The notes under the pieces: generated by a model | The model's database searches: none | What the model was told of the DNA's origin: nothing | What the model saw: only the letters and a program-made list of their open reading frames with translations | Position numbers and translations under genes: made by a program | From: an uncultured Ancrocorticia sp. | GTDB lineage: Bacteria; Actinomycetota; Actinomycetes; Actinomycetales; Actinomycetaceae | Reading direction: 5' to 3' | DNA length: 5,619 nt | NCBI GenBank assembly: GCA_905373325.1 | Contig: CAJPTB010000142.1 | Span: 1 to 5,619 of the forward strand | Shown: positions 1 through 5,592 of the stretch, one piece after another | Layout of the letters: every line of letters begins with the position of its first letter | How positions within the stretch are numbered: the stretch's first letter is position 1

Positions 1-2
1 GC

Positions 3-365
3 TTTGGAACGATCGAGATCGGACGGGGACGTCCGCGCAAGCCCGAGCCCGAGGGTCCGATCGCCCCCGACGACGACCCCGAGTTCCTCGCCAAACTCGA
101 CGCCCGGAATCGCTTCGCCGAGTGGGAGCGCCAGCAGGCCAAGGCGGAGGGCGAATCCGGGGACGACGGCGAGCCCAGCGGCAACGACGCAGGCAAAGAC
201 TCCGCCGGCAAAAGCTCCGGCGGCAGCCCCGACCGCGACTTCAAGCGGCAGAAGACCTCGAAAGGCAAAACTTCCGAAGAGGACGGCCCTTTCCCTTCGC
301 AGTTCGACGATCTCGATGCGGAACTCCGCAAGTTTCTAGACGACGAGGGTTCGCAGTCCGCTTGA
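3..365 (+). CDS. C-terminal part of an acidic hydrophilic protein of unknown function (5' end outside window)
   Basis: The frame starting at base 3 is open from the window edge to a TGA at 363-365, giving 120 residues without a start, so the gene begins upstream. The visible part begins with a basic Arg/Pro/Lys stretch, then an acidic segment containing APDDDPEFL, then a short charged helix-like piece (LDARNRFAEWERQQAK). A Gly/Ser/Asp/Lys low-complexity region follows, and the protein ends in an acidic tail (FDDLDAELRKFLDDEG). No catalytic motif or membrane segment is visible. This frame was preferred because its amino-acid make-up is protein-like, whereas the overlapping frame from base 4 gives only Ser/Pro/Arg/Thr-rich sequence. 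I do not recognise the family. The tail could be the cytoplasmic end of a small membrane protein or a disordered partner-binding tail, but that is a guess. A strong hairpin 15 bases downstream suggests its transcript ends there. Confidence 0.6.
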   Translation, partial: FGTIEIGRGRPRKPEPEGPIAPDDDPEFLAKLDARNRFAEWERQQAKAEGESGDDGEPSGNDAGKDSAGKSSGGSPDRDFKRQKTSKGKTSEEDGPFPSQFDDLDAELRKFLDDEGSQSA

Positions 366-380
366 CGGACGAACTAAATC

Positions 381-414
381 CTCGACGCCAGGGCCCGGGC
401 GGCCCGGCGTCGAG
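381..414 (+). terminator. GC-rich hairpin, probable terminator of the first gene
   Basis: CTCGACGCC (381-389) pairs perfectly with GGCGTCGAG (406-414). Inside it GGGCC (391-395) pairs with GGCCC (401-405). This makes a 14-bp stem with one bulged A at 390 and a 5-base loop. No T-run follows, which is common for actinobacterial hairpin terminators. It lies just after the stop at 365 and well before the next gene. An inverted repeat also works on the other strand, but no gene reads into it from that side nearby. Confidence 0.65.
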
Positions 415-501
415 CAATCCCTGGGCCGAACGCGCCCCGCACCAGACAAACACGAAACCTCACCGACTGGTTGCGTGAAATGCTGCCCGGCGTGCCGAAT
501 C

Positions 502-546
502 AAGGCTTCGAAAAGGCTTAGAATCTGACGGCAACGACGAGAGGGG
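502..546 (+). promoter_or_regulatory. Candidate promoter and ribosome site for the winged-helix gene
   Basis: GAGGGG at 541-546 sits six bases before the TTG at 553 and is a good Shine-Dalgarno match; it is what decides that start. TAGAAT at 519-524 resembles a -10 box and would give a leader of about 20 bases, but no convincing -35 box is seen 16-19 bases upstream. The direct repeat AAGGCTT occurs at 502-508 and 513-519, spaced 11 bp (about one helical turn) and overlapping the -10 candidate, so it could be a regulator site. The ribosome site is well supported; the promoter and operator are weak guesses. Confidence 0.4.
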
Positions 547-552
547 ACGACG

Positions 553-1668
553 TTGATCGAGGTTTCCGCCCAACAGGTGCTCGCATGGCGGCTGCACAGG
601 CAGTGTCTGGAACCGTTGACGGACGCAGGCCCTGTTGAGATCGTCGGACGGCTCTGCGGAGTGCAGGCGCAGGTAGCTTCCGCCGCTGAGACCGCTGTCG
701 CCTTACGACAACGCAACCCGCGGCCTGAAGGGGTCAAGCGCGCGTACTCCGACCGCTCGCTTGTCAAGACTTGGGCGATGCGCGGAACGCTGCACGCGAT
801 GCGGTCTGCGGACGTAGCGGAGTACCTGTCGCTGCTGGCCGGCGCCCGTACGTGGACCAAGCCCGCCTGGTCACGGCACTTCGGCGCTACGCCAAAGGAG
901 GTCGATCAACTGACGGAGTTTGTCGCCGACCTCCTTGACGGTCAGGCGCTGTCTCGCGATGAGCTGGTGAGCGAACTGATTCAGGACAAACGGTTCAAGG
1001 GGATGGAAAAACAACTGCGCTCCGGGTGGGGTGCTCTGCTCAAGCCTCTCGCATGGCAGGGCGCCTTGTGCCACGGCCCGAGCCGTTCTTCGAAGGTGAC
1101 ATTTACCAACCCTGCCGGCTTTCTGGAGAACTGGAACGGGCTGCCTGATCCTGCGCAGGCAGCACCGGCGGTCATCAAGCGATACCTCTCCGCTTACGGC
1201 CCAGCGACCCCTGAGACCTTTGACGCATGGCTTTCGCGCAACAGCAACAAAAAGTCAACGCTCAAGGGCTGGTTCGCCAGCCTTGGCGAGCAAGTCGTCG
1301 AGGTGCGGGTGGAGGGTGAGGCACGATATCTGCTCGCCGAGCACGAGGACGAGCTCGCGGCCACCCAGCCCAGCTGCGCCACCTGCCTCCTAGGAGCGTT
1401 CGACCAGTTCGTCCTTGGTCCTGGGACCAAGGACACTCACATGCTGGCGAACAAGCATCGCTCGCTGGTGAGCAAGGCTGCGGGTTGGATCGCTCCCGTA
1501 CTGACCCAGGGAGGGCGGATCACCGGCGTCTGGGAGATGGATGACGGGGATCTTGTCGTCACCCCGTTCCCAGGCGAGCAGGCGCCGTCGTCCAAGGCGC
1601 TGGAGGATGCAGCTGCGCGGCTTGCAGCGGTGCATGGTTTGGCAACGGTGACACCGCGGGTGGGATGA
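553..1668 (+). CDS. Winged-helix DNA-binding protein, AlkZ-like DNA glycosylase family (HTH_42)
   Basis: The 371-residue product matches the HTH_42 family as I know it. Visible landmarks are QQVLAWRLHRQ (7-17), RLCGVQAQVASAAE (33-46), VKTWAMRGTLH (71-81), SGWGALLKPLAWQG (157-170), YLSAYGPATPETFDAWL (211-227), FDQFVLGPGTKD (283-294) and GVWEMDDGD (325-333). In characterised members (Streptomyces AlkZ, E. coli YcaQ) a Q-x-Q or Q-x-D motif is catalytic in excising alkylated bases and unhooking interstrand crosslinks. Here Q38-A-Q40 falls at nearly the same position as the AlkZ pair. A cytoplasmic DNA-repair glycosylase is therefore likely, but many family members are uncharacterised. There is no signal peptide or membrane segment. 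The start is TTG because of GAGGGG six bases upstream; an in-frame GTG at 577 lacks a ribosome site. The stop lies in the first bases of a duplicated fragment, so the extreme C-terminus may have been altered. The gene converges on the hydrolase gene that follows. Confidence 0.88.
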   Translation: MIEVSAQQVLAWRLHRQCLEPLTDAGPVEIVGRLCGVQAQVASAAETAVALRQRNPRPEGVKRAYSDRSLVKTWAMRGTLHAMRSADVAEYLSLLAGARTWTKPAWSRHFGATPKEVDQLTEFVADLLDGQALSRDELVSELIQDKRFKGMEKQLRSGWGALLKPLAWQGALCHGPSRSSKVTFTNPAGFLENWNGLPDPAQAAPAVIKRYLSAYGPATPETFDAWLSRNSNKKSTLKGWFASLGEQVVEVRVEGEARYLLAEHEDELAATQPSCATCLLGAFDQFVLGPGTKDTHMLANKHRSLVSKAAGWIAPVLTQGGRITGVWEMDDGDLVVTPFPGEQAPSSKALEDAAARLAAVHGLATVTPRVG

Positions 1669-1764
1669 CCTCGACGTCGTCGGATCCGCCGACGAGTTTC
1701 CCACCGCGGACGCCAACAACGGCCCGGACATCGAGGAAGCGGCTGCAGAAGCCGACGATCCCCG
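1664..1764. repeat. Copy of the hydrolase 1 linker DNA (copy A of a 101-bp repeat)
   Basis: This segment aligns with 2959-3060, inside the hydrolase 1 gene, in the same orientation. There are four substitutions (1668, 1715, 1735, 1752) and one 1-bp indel near 1759; bases 1669-1714 are identical over 46 bp. Read on the minus strand it still spells most of the Ser/Ala-rich linker (for example AVGNSSADPTTSR), but with no start or catalytic region attached, so it is a gene fragment. It contains a small inverted repeat, TCGTCGG/CCGACGA, around GGATCC. It begins at the stop codon of the winged-helix gene and runs into the hairpin element at 1768. Confidence 0.85.
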
Positions 1765-1767
1765 CCA

Positions 1768-1847
1768 AACCGCTTTGCCCGGAAGACAGATGCCATGCCG
1801 TTCGCCGCGGCAGAACGCCACCGGCCCCATCTGTCCGGAAAGCAGCC
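1768..1847 (-). terminator. 80-bp structured element downstream of hydrolase 1 (copy 1), possible terminator or 3' UTR
   Basis: On the minus strand the element starts six bases after the hydrolase stop codon. The outer arm GGCTGCTTT pairs with AAAGCGGTT, using G-U pairs; next CCG pairs with CGG, GACAGATG with CATCTGTC (8 bp), and CGTTC with GAACG around a GC-rich loop. The whole 80 bp thus folds into one long imperfect hairpin. A second copy with the same length and position lies after hydrolase 2. There is no T-run, so it may act as a non-canonical terminator, a 3'-end stabiliser, or simply be a palindromic repeat. The fold was found by eye, not by energy calculation. Confidence 0.6.
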
Positions 1848-1853
1848 GCTAGA

Positions 1854-3266
1854 TCACCCTCCACAAATCGCCCTGTCCAACGGGGACCGGCCATTTTTAT
1901 GAGACAAGTCGATGTTAAGCACCGACGGCTCGGCGTTCGTGGCGATCATGCCCGCGTTGCCGTTTGGCCCCACCAACACGGAGGTCGCATATCCGGGAAT
2001 GCCTCCGTTGTGCCCCCAAGCCACGCCGCAGCTGAGCTTTTGACTGTAGATTCCCAGCCCGTATTCGCCGCCGATCTCCGGCGCCGAGACGCCTTTCTTC
2101 ATTTCGGCGATGCTCTTTTGCCGAAGCAACGTGCCGTCATGGATCGACTGGGCGAACTTGTTGAGCTCGCTCGGGGTCGAGACCATCGCCCCTGCCGTCC
2201 AAGCCATCGACGGATTGAGGTCGGTGATGTCTTCGAGTTTGCCGGGCTTGTTGTCGCGGGTGTGATACCCGCGGGGGTGCTTGCCGCGAAGCCTCTTCTC
2301 GCCCGGGCCCGGCATGTACGTGTGCTTGAGCCCCAAGGGTTTGACGATCTTCGTCTCGATCTGCTCGGCAATCGGCCTCTTGCCCACGCGCTCGGCCAAC
2401 AACCCCAACACAATGTAATTCGTATTCGTGTAGGCAAACTTCACCCCCGGAGCAAACTGCGCCGGCCTGGCCAGAGCCGTGTCAAGCAAATCCCTCGGCG
2501 AGACGTAATCATTGCGAGTCCCGAAATAATCGACCGCCGATTCATCGATGTATTCCGGCAACCCTGACGTGTGCTGAAGCAGTTGGCGCACCGTGATCTT
2601 CTTGCCGTCAACGCCCTGACCCTTGATCAGGCCAGGCAGATACGTCTCGACCGGCTCATCAAGCTTGACCTTGCCTTCTTCGACCATCTTCATGATCACC
2701 ACAGCCACAAAGGTCTTCGTATTCGACCCAATCCGCACCTCCCCGTCAAGCGGAGGCGCCTCACCGGTCGCCAGATTGCCCTTTCCAGCCGTCGCGCCAA
2801 CCGTATTGCCGTCCTTGTCGGCCTTCGCAGCCAACACACCCGGATACCCGGCATCGACCAGTTCCTGAATGCTCGCCTTCAAATCCCGCCTCTCAGCCAC
2901 CCTCGACTTCCCCCGTTTCAAAGAAGCCGCGTATTTAGAGGCGGCCGTCTGCTTCGAGGATGGCCTCGACGTCGTCGGATCCGCCGACGAGTTTCCCACC
3001 GCGGACGCCGACAACGGCCCGGACATCGAAGAAGCGGCTGCAGAAGTCGACGAATCCCCGATGGCGTTCGCCTGCGCGGACACCGCCCCAAACGACGCCG
3101 CACCGATGCCGACCAATCCCGCAAGCGAAGCGGTCGCAAACCGTGCCAGCCTCGACCGCGCCGCCGAACGGTCACGTGCCCCGAAACGCCCAAACTCTCG
3201 ATGCGAAGCCTCATCAGGCTCGTCGCGGCGGAACCATGTCTTTGTTGTTTTCGCTGTGTTGTTCAT
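1854..3266 (-). CDS. Secreted serine hydrolase, class C beta-lactamase/DD-carboxypeptidase type (hydrolase 1)
   Basis: The 470-residue product (from ATG at 3266) belongs to the beta-lactamase-fold family PF00144/peptidase S12. The active-site signatures are S181-N-T-K184 (nucleophile and general base), Y279-T-N281, and H419-N-G in place of the KTG box. An export signal is visible: a hydrophobic core at about 45-62 ends in A64-Q-A66, a likely signal peptidase site, after an unusually long basic N-region. A Ser/Ala-rich linker (about 67-118) joins it to the catalytic domain. Cys413 and the near-terminal Cys468 could form a disulfide. Likely substrates are D-Ala-D-Ala peptides or related esters/amides outside the membrane; true beta-lactamase activity is not shown. 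The start is uncertain, since an in-frame ATG at 3302 and a GTG at 3332 also exist and no strong ribosome site precedes any of them. The linker DNA recurs at 1664-1764, and a full paralogue lies upstream at 4037-5473. Confidence 0.88.
   Translation of the reverse strand: MNNTAKTTKTWFRRDEPDEASHREFGRFGARDRSAARSRLARFATASLAGLVGIGAASFGAVSAQANAIGDSSTSAAASSMSGPLSASAVGNSSADPTTSRPSSKQTAASKYAASLKRGKSRVAERRDLKASIQELVDAGYPGVLAAKADKDGNTVGATAGKGNLATGEAPPLDGEVRIGSNTKTFVAVVIMKMVEEGKVKLDEPVETYLPGLIKGQGVDGKKITVRQLLQHTSGLPEYIDESAVDYFGTRNDYVSPRDLLDTALARPAQFAPGVKFAYTNTNYIVLGLLAERVGKRPIAEQIETKIVKPLGLKHTYMPGPGEKRLRGKHPRGYHTRDNKPGKLEDITDLNPSMAWTAGAMVSTPSELNKFAQSIHDGTLLRQKSIAEMKKGVSAPEIGGEYGLGIYSQKLSCGVAWGHNGGIPGYATSVLVGPNGNAGMIATNAEPSVLNIDLSHKNGRSPLDRAICGG
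2959..3060. repeat. Linker DNA of hydrolase 1 (copy B of the 101-bp repeat)
   Basis: This is the in-gene partner of the fragment at 1664-1764. It encodes, on the minus strand, a Ser/Ala/Gly-rich stretch between the signal peptide and the catalytic domain. The corresponding linker of hydrolase 2 is roughly 13 residues shorter and shows no clear DNA similarity here, so this piece is either an insertion into hydrolase 1 or fast-diverging linker sequence. Because it is in frame and low in complexity it should be tolerated by the protein. Confidence 0.8.
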
Positions 3267-3420
3267 ATCACCAGTCTTGCGAGACCCAAGCAGCGACAAC
3301 ATCCCGCTGCCAGGCCAACACGCACGTCGCACCGTCCCGAAACCGGCGGTGAGGCCACCCCGACATCGACTTTGAAGCCACCCAAGACTTTGAAACCACC
3401 CAAGCCCATCGGGATATTTT
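3267..3420 (-). promoter_or_regulatory. 5' region of hydrolase 1, conserved with that of hydrolase 2
   Basis: Read on the minus strand, this block resembles the block upstream of hydrolase 2 in a series of patches: AATATCCC against AATATTCC; a GGTGGCTTCAAAGTCGATGT stretch against GATGGCTTCAGCGTCAATGT; TTGGCCTGGCAGCGGGATG against TTGGCCTGGTAGCCGGATG; and CGCAAGACTGGTG in both. Hydrolase 1 has an extra 18-bp repeat unit and about 23 extra bases between patches. The conservation suggests that the promoter, leader and possibly an extended N-terminus were duplicated with the gene. No clear -35/-10 pair was identified, so the transcription start remains unknown. Confidence 0.5.
3368..3403. repeat. 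Two tandem 18-bp repeats upstream of hydrolase 1
   Basis: GACTTTGAAGCCACCCAA (3368-3385) is followed directly by GACTTTGAAACCACCCAA (3386-3403), with one mismatch. The matching place upstream of hydrolase 2 (about 5552-5569) has a single diverged unit, so the duplication is specific to hydrolase 1. The repeat length is a multiple of three. It could be a doubled regulator-binding site or a replication-slippage duplication. Confidence 0.8.
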
Positions 3421-3705
3421 CAACGTTCAGAGCAGGCAAAAGCCCGTCCAGACACATACCGCCAACGCGGGGAGCCCAAATCGCCGCCGACGCCGCCCCG
3501 CCTCAAACCCATGTTCGCCGATGCGCCGAAACGGGTCACCGCCGCGTCGCAAAAACCGCTCGCCGCCGCGGCCGGTCCGCACTCACCAATGCGCGAGAGC
3601 GAGCCTCGCCCTGAAACCACGCGCTTCGCTATTCGAACCGGTGGCCGCCATCAATGCGTGGTCCAGAGAGACCGGAGATCAGGCACAGGAATCGACCAGA
3701 CTCTT
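3421..3705. other. Spacer with no supported gene
   Basis: Several frames are open here on both strands, but their translations are Arg/Pro/Ala-rich or otherwise not protein-like. None has a convincing start with a ribosome site, and none carries a motif I recognise. No tRNA, rRNA or CRISPR structure is visible. Open frames are expected by chance at this GC content. It probably holds distal 5' sequence for hydrolase 1 or decayed DNA. Confidence 0.5.
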
Positions 3706-3717
3706 CACACGCGTGTG
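3706..3717. promoter_or_regulatory. 12-bp perfect palindrome, possible regulator site
   Basis: CACACGCGTGTG is a perfect 12-bp palindrome two bases before the 39-bp repeat array. A dimeric regulator could bind such a site, but its distance from the hydrolase 1 start (over 400 bp) is large for an operator and it may be chance. Confidence 0.2.
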
Positions 3718-3718
3718 C

Positions 3719-3835
3719 AATCAAAGGTGAGCAAGCGCCCGCCGGGGGCACCTTCGCAACCAAAGACGAGCAGACACCCACCGGGGACATTTTCGTAACC
3801 AAAGACGAGCAGACACCCACCGGTGGCTCCCTTAC
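3719..3835. repeat. Three tandem 39-bp repeats
   Basis: The units are at 3719-3757, 3758-3796 and 3797-3835. Units 2 and 3 share their first 27 bases exactly (beginning AACCAAAGACGAGCAGACAC), then unit 3 diverges; unit 1 is a looser copy over its full length. The period equals 13 codons. One plus-strand frame reads through all three with a repeated KDEQTPTG peptide, and two minus-strand frames are also open, for example with a repeated CSSLV peptide. No start or ribosome site supports a gene, so a non-coding minisatellite is the preferred reading. Confidence 0.8.
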
Positions 3836-3950
3836 ACACGTGCGGGCCCCGACCGCTTGACGCGAACGGAGCCCACACAGCTTTGTCGAATGAAACCCCT
3901 AGAGCCTCTTCACACACTCCGCAAGCAACGGAGCCGACGATCCCCCGCCA
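3836..3950. other. Spacer between the 39-bp repeats and the hydrolase 2 hairpin
   Basis: No gene is supported. A small inverted repeat, CTCCG/CGGAG, lies at about 3917-3933. The last bases (3932-3950) match the junction sequence at 1750-1767, which extends the homology downstream of the two hydrolases beyond the hairpin itself. Confidence 0.4.
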
Positions 3951-4030
3951 AACCGCTTTTCCACGGAAGACAGATGCCATGCGTTCGCCGCGGCAGAACG
4001 CCACCGGCCGCATCTGCCTGGAAAGCAGCC
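3951..4030 (-). terminator. 80-bp structured element downstream of hydrolase 2 (copy 2), possible terminator or 3' UTR
   Basis: This is the second copy of the element at 1768-1847, again six bases after a hydrolase stop codon and again 80 bp long. In minus-strand RNA the outer arm GGCTGCTTT pairs with AAAGCGGTT, CCA pairs with UGG (CCG/CGG in copy 1), and GGCAGATGC pairs with GCATCTGTC using one G-U pair. The inner CGTTC/GAACG hairpin is unchanged. The paired change supports selection for the fold. No T-run is present. Confidence 0.6.
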
Positions 4031-4036
4031 GCTAGA

Positions 4037-5473
4037 TCACTTCCCGCAGAGCGTCTTGTCCAGTGCTGAGACAGCCTGCCCGTACTTTCCAGCCTTTATC
4101 ATCTCAACCTCTTTCGCATTCACAGAGGGCATAGACGTCACGACGATCGTGGCGGCGGTCCCGTCGGACCCCACAGCACTGAGGCTATGAAAGCCAGGAT
4201 TGTTGCCGCTGTGGCCCCAGACGACGCCGCAGGTGGACTTGTAACCGATGAGGCCCAGCCCATATTCGCCGCCCATCTCTGGCGCTGGAACGCTTTTCTT
4301 CATCTCGGAGATGCTCGCTTGGCTCAGCAGCGAGCCATCGAAGACCGACTGCATGAACTTGTTCAACTCGCTCGGCGTGGAGATCATCGAACCTGCGGCC
4401 CACTCCCACGAAGGATCGGCTTCAGTGATGTCTTCGAGTTTGCCGGGCTTGCCGTCACGCGTGTGGTACCCGTGAGGGTGCTTTCCGCGAATAGTCTTCT
4501 CGCCTGGGGCCGGCATATAGGTGTGTTTGAGCCCCAAAGGTTTAACGATCTTCGTCTCGATCTGCTCGGCAATCGGCCGCTTGGCAACGCGCTCGGCCAG
4601 CAACCCTAGAGCGACGTAGTTGGCGTTGTTGTACTGGAACTTCGCCCCCGGCGCGAACTGCGCCGGCCGGCTCAGGACACCGTCGAGAACGTCCCTCGGC
4701 GAAACGTAATCGTTGCGAATCGCGAAGTAATCCAACTGGCCGTCCCCAAAGTCCGGTAGGCCGGAGGTGTGCTGGAGCAGTTGGCGCACCGTGATCTTCT
4801 TGCCGTCCACGCCCTGGCCCTTGATCAGGCCGGGCAGGTAGGTCTCGATCGGCTCGTCAAGCTTGACCTTGCCTTCCTCGACCATCTTCATGATCACCAC
4901 AGCCACAAAGGTCTTCGTGTTCGACCCAATCCGCACCTCCCCGTCAAGCGGAGGCGCCTCACCGGTAGAGAGGTTGCCCTTTCCAGCCGTCGCGCCAACC
5001 GTATTGCCGTCCTTGTCGGTCTTGGCAGCCAGCGCGCCCGGGTAACCGTTATCGACCAGGGTTTGAATGGTCGCCTTCAAATCCCGCTTCTGGGCCGCCT
5101 TCGACGTCCCCCGCTTGGCCGATTGGCCCGACGGCGTCGGGCGATCCAGCGTCAGGACCGACGCCCCGTGCACGGAGGCCAAGCTTCGGGATGAAACCGA
5201 GGCCGACGACGGCGCAACCTCGTCCGCCTGCGCAGAGACCGCGCCGAAGGACGCCGCGCCGATGCCGATGAGCCCCGCAAGCGAGGCAGCCGCCAGCCGC
5301 AGCGTCCTCGCCCGCGGCGCAGATGCGGAACGGCCGGCAGAGGCAGACCGCGGCGCAACCGAAGGATAGAAAGAACTTCCGTCCGCGCCGCTCGTTGCAA
5401 TGGAGCGATCCGCAAACCGATCGGAATCGTCGCGACGGAACCATTTCACTGTTTTATTCGTTGTTTTGCTCAT
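4037..5473 (-). CDS. Secreted serine hydrolase, class C beta-lactamase/DD-carboxypeptidase type (hydrolase 2)
   Basis: The 478-residue product (from ATG at 5473) is a full-length paralogue of hydrolase 1. Active-site signatures are S184-N-T-K187, Y281-N-N283 and H421-S-G. The hydrophobic export signal (about 60-79) ends at A81-Q-A83, giving an exported mature protein starting near Asp84, followed by a Ser-rich linker of about 45 residues. Cys415 and Cys476 (CGK terminus) match the cysteine pair of the paralogue. The two proteins agree closely from the RDLKA segment through the YxN motif and diverge in the linker, around the HxG motif and in the last 50 residues, so substrate preference may differ. 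Conserved N-terminal residues KWFRRDD are shared. In-frame upstream starts at 5509, 5542 and a TTG at 5605 are possible. The partner gene lies downstream in the same direction, but the 770-bp spacer and the hairpin argue for separate transcripts. Confidence 0.88.
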   Translation of the reverse strand: MSKTTNKTVKWFRRDDSDRFADRSIATSGADGSSFYPSVAPRSASAGRSASAPRARTLRLAAASLAGLIGIGAASFGAVSAQADEVAPSSASVSSRSLASVHGASVLTLDRPTPSGQSAKRGTSKAAQKRDLKATIQTLVDNGYPGALAAKTDKDGNTVGATAGKGNLSTGEAPPLDGEVRIGSNTKTFVAVVIMKMVEEGKVKLDEPIETYLPGLIKGQGVDGKKITVRQLLQHTSGLPDFGDGQLDYFAIRNDYVSPRDVLDGVLSRPAQFAPGAKFQYNNANYVALGLLAERVAKRPIAEQIETKIVKPLGLKHTYMPAPGEKTIRGKHPHGYHTRDGKPGKLEDITEADPSWEWAAGSMISTPSELNKFMQSVFDGSLLSQASISEMKKSVPAPEMGGEYGLGLIGYKSTCGVVWGHSGNNPGFHSLSAVGSDGTAATIVVTSMPSVNAKEVEMIKAGKYGQAVSALDKTLCGK

Positions 5474-5592
5474 GCCACCAGTCTTGCGGCTTCCGAGCAG
5501 CGCAGACATCCGGCTACCAGGCCAATGCGCAAGTAGGGCCATCCCGACATTGACGCTGAAGCCATCCCGACCGAATGGAATATTCTTGCGGT
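5474..5592 (-). promoter_or_regulatory. 5' region of hydrolase 2, conserved with that of hydrolase 1
   Basis: This is the partner of the block at 3267-3420: the patches AATATTCC, GATGGCTTCAGCGTCAATGT, TTGGCCTGGTAGCCGGATG and CGCAAGACTGGTGG recur in the same order. Here the region is open in frame with the hydrolase, whereas upstream of hydrolase 1 the frame changes between patches. That favours a conserved promoter or leader for the distal part. The proximal 36 bases may be coding, because the LLGSRKTG codons differ only at synonymous sites. No clear promoter boxes were found. Confidence 0.45.

Noticed and set aside
4..339. Open frame from an ATG-type start at base 4
   Set aside because: Its translation is a Ser/Pro/Thr/Arg low-complexity string; the overlapping frame from base 3 gives a more natural protein ending just before a terminator hairpin.
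1664..1856. Insertion sequence or MITE
   Set aside because: No terminal inverted repeats flanking the block, no target-site duplication and no transposase frame were found; duplication and deletion of hydrolase DNA explains it better.
1665..2567. Long plus-strand open frame antisense to hydrolase 1
   Set aside because: It is the shadow of a gene with clear active-site motifs on the other strand; its translation is Arg/Pro-rich with no recognisable domain. The same holds for 2571-3614.
3630..3660. GGTTCGAAT on the minus strand, resembling a tRNA T-loop
   Set aside because: The flanking bases do not form a T-stem, and no acceptor or anticodon arm can be placed around it.
3719..3835. CRISPR-like array
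   Set aside because: The units are contiguous 39-bp direct repeats with no unique spacers of constant length between repeats, and no cas gene is present.
3654..3860. Small plus-strand gene with KDEQTPTG repeats
   Set aside because: There is no ribosome site before the start, the N-terminal part is not protein-like, and the openness can be explained by a repeat period divisible by three in GC-rich DNA.
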